A DNA stretch of 64,000 nt from Poriferisodalis sp965262965 (lineage in GTDB: Bacteria > Actinomycetota > Acidimicrobiia > Acidimicrobiales > Poriferisodalaceae): the NCBI RefSeq assembly GCF_965262965.1, contig NZ_OZ253573.1, positions 3,596,001 through 3,660,000 on the forward strand, given 5' to 3'. Positions 61,791 through 64,000 of this stretch are shown here, piece after piece. Both the position numbers and the translations under genes were made by a program. Each line of letters begins with the position of its first letter. Within the stretch, counting starts at the first letter, position 1. The notes under the pieces were generated by a model. It did not search any database, was not told the DNA's origin, and worked only from the letters and a program-made list of their open reading frames with translations.

Positions 61791-63533
61791 GTGACGATCA
61801 GCGACGACGAGCTTCGTATGCGGTTACGGCTCGGTGAGGATTCCTTGTGGGAGTTCAAGGAGTTCAGGTTCCGCGAAGATCGGCCCGTGTCTCCGAGTCG
61901 TGACGACCTCGCCAATGAGATCGGCGCGTTTGCGAACGCGCACGGCGGCACGCTCCTGTTGGGCGTGACGGACGACGGGACCGTACAAGGCATGACGCGG
62001 TCACAACTTCAGCGCGTTGATGCGTTGGTGGTTGAAGTGTGCCGAAACTCCATCGAGCCCCCGCTCGAAGTCGAAGTTCACAAGATGGAACTGGATGGCG
62101 CCGCCTTCGTTGTTGTGGAAGTTCCCGCCGGCCCGGCACAGCATCAGAGCAAGGGCCTCAGCTTTGTGCGCGTTGGCGGCTCCAAGCAGCAGATGACTGG
62201 CGACGAACGCTTGCGGCTGGCGCAGCGTCGGTCGCAGGCTCGATACATGTGGTTCGACGAGCAACCGGTCGAGGGTTCCGGATTTGCGAGCCTCCAGCCC
62301 GAGCTATGGGAGCCATTGGTGAGTGCGCGCAATGCGGCTGACCCTGTACAAGCGCTCGTGAAGCTGGGAGTCCTATCCGAAGACGCCGACGGTGTCATGC
62401 GGGCGACCGTGGCGGGAGTGCTGCTGTGCTGCACCGCCCCCCACGAGCGGTTGTCGCAAGCACGCATCACCGCAACCCGTTACGAGGGCACATCGAGGTC
62501 GTCCGCGCAGGCTGACAGCCGCGAAATCATCGGTCCACTGAATGTGCAGATCGCCGATGCCATGGCATTCGTGCGCAGGCACAACCGCGTCGCGGCGCGC
62601 AAGACTCCCGCGCGTGTCGACGTTCCTGAGTACAGCGCCGCAGCGGTTTTCGAAGCGGTCGTCAACGCAGTTGTGCACCGTGACTACTCGATCGCAACGA
62701 GCGCGATTCGGCTCATGATGTTCGACGACCGCCTCGTGATTTACTCGCCAGGCTCGCTGCCGAACAACCTCACGCTCGACAGCATGGACTCACGGCAGAT
62801 GGATCGAAATCCGACGATTGCCTCAATCATTCAGAGGATCGAGGTCGGAGATATCCATGGTGCCCAAGAGCGTCGTTACTTCGTTGAACGGCGCGGTGAC
62901 GGTGTGCCCACTATCCGCAACGAAACCTGGGCGACCAGCGGCAAACAGGCCACGTACCGCCTCGTCGATGACACGGACCTTGAGCTGACGATTCCTGCGG
63001 CTCGGTTGGAGCGGACCGCTGCGTCAGCGGTGGTGACGGTCTACGGCGACGCGGTGCCGCTGCATGGTGTGGAGATCCTGACACTGTTTCCGAATAGGAC
63101 GTGGAAGCGATCCGTTACCGACCGTTACGGCGAAGCTGTGCTCGACCTGTACGCGACGCACCTGCCAATGACGGTCTTCGCCGCTGGTGCGGGCTGTGCC
63201 GCAGGCCGCGTGGAGCGCTGGGTGCCCGCTGATGGCGCGTTGAGTATGGAATTGGACAGTCACGCGGACGGCGGATCGGTGATCTTCGAAGAGTCGTCCG
63301 GGCACGTCCCCGGTCTGATCGGTCGCCTAAATCCGATTCTGGACTCAATTGGACGCACGTACATCTACGCCTCGAACATTGCGGTCGAACACGGCAAGCA
63401 GCAACCGGTTCATCTTGCCCTCGGCGAGCCGCTCGACATGGTCGATGCCGATGGCAACCGGTTTGAGGTCACCGTCGTGGACATCGTCGGCCGATCCGCA
63501 CTCCTCGAGTATCGACGCGCCCAAACTGCCTGA
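61791..63533 (+). CDS. Schlafen AlbA_2-domain ATP-binding regulator
   Basis: A 580-residue protein. The AlbA_2 domain has LWEFKEFRFREDRP, ANEIGAFANAHGGTLLLGVTDDG and a C-terminal SFVRVGGSKQQM (about 15-145). A GHKL-like ATPase portion follows near 280-340 (EYSAAAVFEAVVNAVVHRDY, then DDRLVIYSPGSLPN). The C-terminal ~170 residues are unrecognised. Related bacterial proteins are regulators or defence-linked. GTG at 61791. It stands alone among core metabolic genes. Confidence 0.88.
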   Translation: MTISDDELRMRLRLGEDSLWEFKEFRFREDRPVSPSRDDLANEIGAFANAHGGTLLLGVTDDGTVQGMTRSQLQRVDALVVEVCRNSIEPPLEVEVHKMELDGAAFVVVEVPAGPAQHQSKGLSFVRVGGSKQQMTGDERLRLAQRRSQARYMWFDEQPVEGSGFASLQPELWEPLVSARNAADPVQALVKLGVLSEDADGVMRATVAGVLLCCTAPHERLSQARITATRYEGTSRSSAQADSREIIGPLNVQIADAMAFVRRHNRVAARKTPARVDVPEYSAAAVFEAVVNAVVHRDYSIATSAIRLMMFDDRLVIYSPGSLPNNLTLDSMDSRQMDRNPTIASIIQRIEVGDIHGAQERRYFVERRGDGVPTIRNETWATSGKQATYRLVDDTDLELTIPAARLERTAASAVVTVYGDAVPLHGVEILTLFPNRTWKRSVTDRYGEAVLDLYATHLPMTVFAAGAGCAAGRVERWVPADGALSMELDSHADGGSVIFEESSGHVPGLIGRLNPILDSIGRTYIYASNIAVEHGKQQPVHLALGEPLDMVDADGNRFEVTVVDIVGRSALLEYRRAQTA

Positions 63534-63636
63534 ACCAGCCGTTCACGCTGGCCTGCACGACCCGACCTGAGCGGAAACAGCGACCTAGCATCGGGCGCCG
63601 CAGAACCAGCAGTGATCCGGACGAAGGGGGCAGGGC

Positions 63637-64000
63637 GTGGACTTCACCATGAGCGATGAGCAGGCGCTGATCGTGGACACGGTCCGGCGGTTCGTGGAGG
63701 CCGAGATCCTGCCGCTTGAGGCCGAACTGGACCCCGACGCCGGCGAGCTGGCGCCCGACGACGCCGCACGCCTGACCCAGATGACCCGTGACATGGGCTT
63801 CTACGGCCTCGACATCCCCGCCGAATACGGCGGGCCGGGCCTCGACACCACGACACGGGCGCTGATGGCCATTGAGATGTCCAAGCACCGCGCCGGGCTC
63901 TACAACCCGTGCTACGGCGTCTTCGGGGGAGCCGGGCTGGCCCAGCTCTACGAGGCGACCGACGCCCAGAAGGAACGCTGGTTGTATCCAACGCTGCGCG
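63637..64000 (+). CDS. Acyl-CoA dehydrogenase, N-terminal part (runs off the window)
   Basis: The first ~121 residues of an acyl-CoA dehydrogenase: VDFTMSDEQALIVDTVRRFV, FYGLDIPAEYGGPGLDT and AGLYNPCYGVFGGAG, ending at KERWLYPTLR at the window edge. GTG at 63637 follows an AGGGGGCAGG ribosome site. Different from the FadE at 33-34 kb. Confidence 0.92.
   Translation, partial: MDFTMSDEQALIVDTVRRFVEAEILPLEAELDPDAGELAPDDAARLTQMTRDMGFYGLDIPAEYGGPGLDTTTRALMAIEMSKHRAGLYNPCYGVFGGAGLAQLYEATDAQKERWLYPTLR

Noticed and set aside
1..64000. tRNA genes and CRISPR arrays
   Set aside because: Scanning for T-loop-like GTTCRANYC sequences with flanking stems, and for spaced direct repeats, gave nothing convincing. 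The 20-bp repeats at 34.8 kb number only two.

Overview
The window looks like chromosome from a high-GC actinobacterium. Points in favour are the many GTG starts and short ATGA/GTGA gene overlaps, a mycothiol-conjugate amidase (Mca), F420-dependent luciferase-like (LLM) oxidoreductases, a full ImuA'-ImuB-DnaE2 mutasome with mycobacterial-type SOS boxes, and many acyl-CoA enzymes. The gene mix suggests Acidimicrobiia or a relative, but no rRNA or tRNA is present to fix this. No CRISPR array was seen.

Region 1 (about 1-33 kb) is an accessory and defence island. It opens with toxin-antitoxin genes (excisionase-like HTH protein, vapBC, phd-doc, lone higA) and a broken DUF3800 gene. Next is a type I restriction system taken apart by insertions: hsdR and hsdS are separated by a duplicated small gene plus an aspartyl-protease-like gene, and hsdM lies about 12 kb further on. 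Copies of the hsdR 3' end and a fossil hsdS start mark how this happened. Between hsdS and hsdM sit an Avs-like STAND NTPase with a Cap4/DUF4297-like nuclease end, a cytosine-5 methyltransferase paired with a GHKL(MORC-like) ATPase-Shedu nuclease fusion, and a pair of P-loop ATPases behind a perfect 11-bp inverted-repeat operator. After hsdM come a DUF5131-TcmP-HEPN-like cluster and a RecQ-PRTase/DprA pair (RqlHI/PsyrTA type). The island ends in vapBC, mazEF and three decayed genes (DUF1214-like, LLM oxidoreductase, replication-relaxation protein).

Region 2 (33-47.5 kb) is mostly core genome: acyl-CoA dehydrogenase, NifU-N-like and cupin proteins, imuA'-imuB, then a leftward block (M15 peptidase, FAA hydrolase, membrane protein, two amidases), then dnaE2. 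imuA' and dnaE2 carry near-identical SOS boxes at exactly the same distance from their starts, so the split mutasome is probably one LexA-controlled unit.

Region 3 (47.5-64 kb) is housekeeping and catabolic: an orphan HigB toxin, a Glu/Leu-type dehydrogenase, a TlpA-like lipoprotein, a double MgtE transporter next to a double PhoU-RCK_C protein, Mca, an SCP2 protein, a YdjC-like protein lacking its metal ligands, a secreted thermonuclease, thiolase, LLM oxidoreductase, enoyl-CoA hydratase, a double RidA protein, a MaoC-type dehydratase, a Schlafen/AlbA_2 regulator and the start of another acyl-CoA dehydrogenase. Short in-frame 15-bp (or 30-bp) tandem repeats recur inside several of the core genes.
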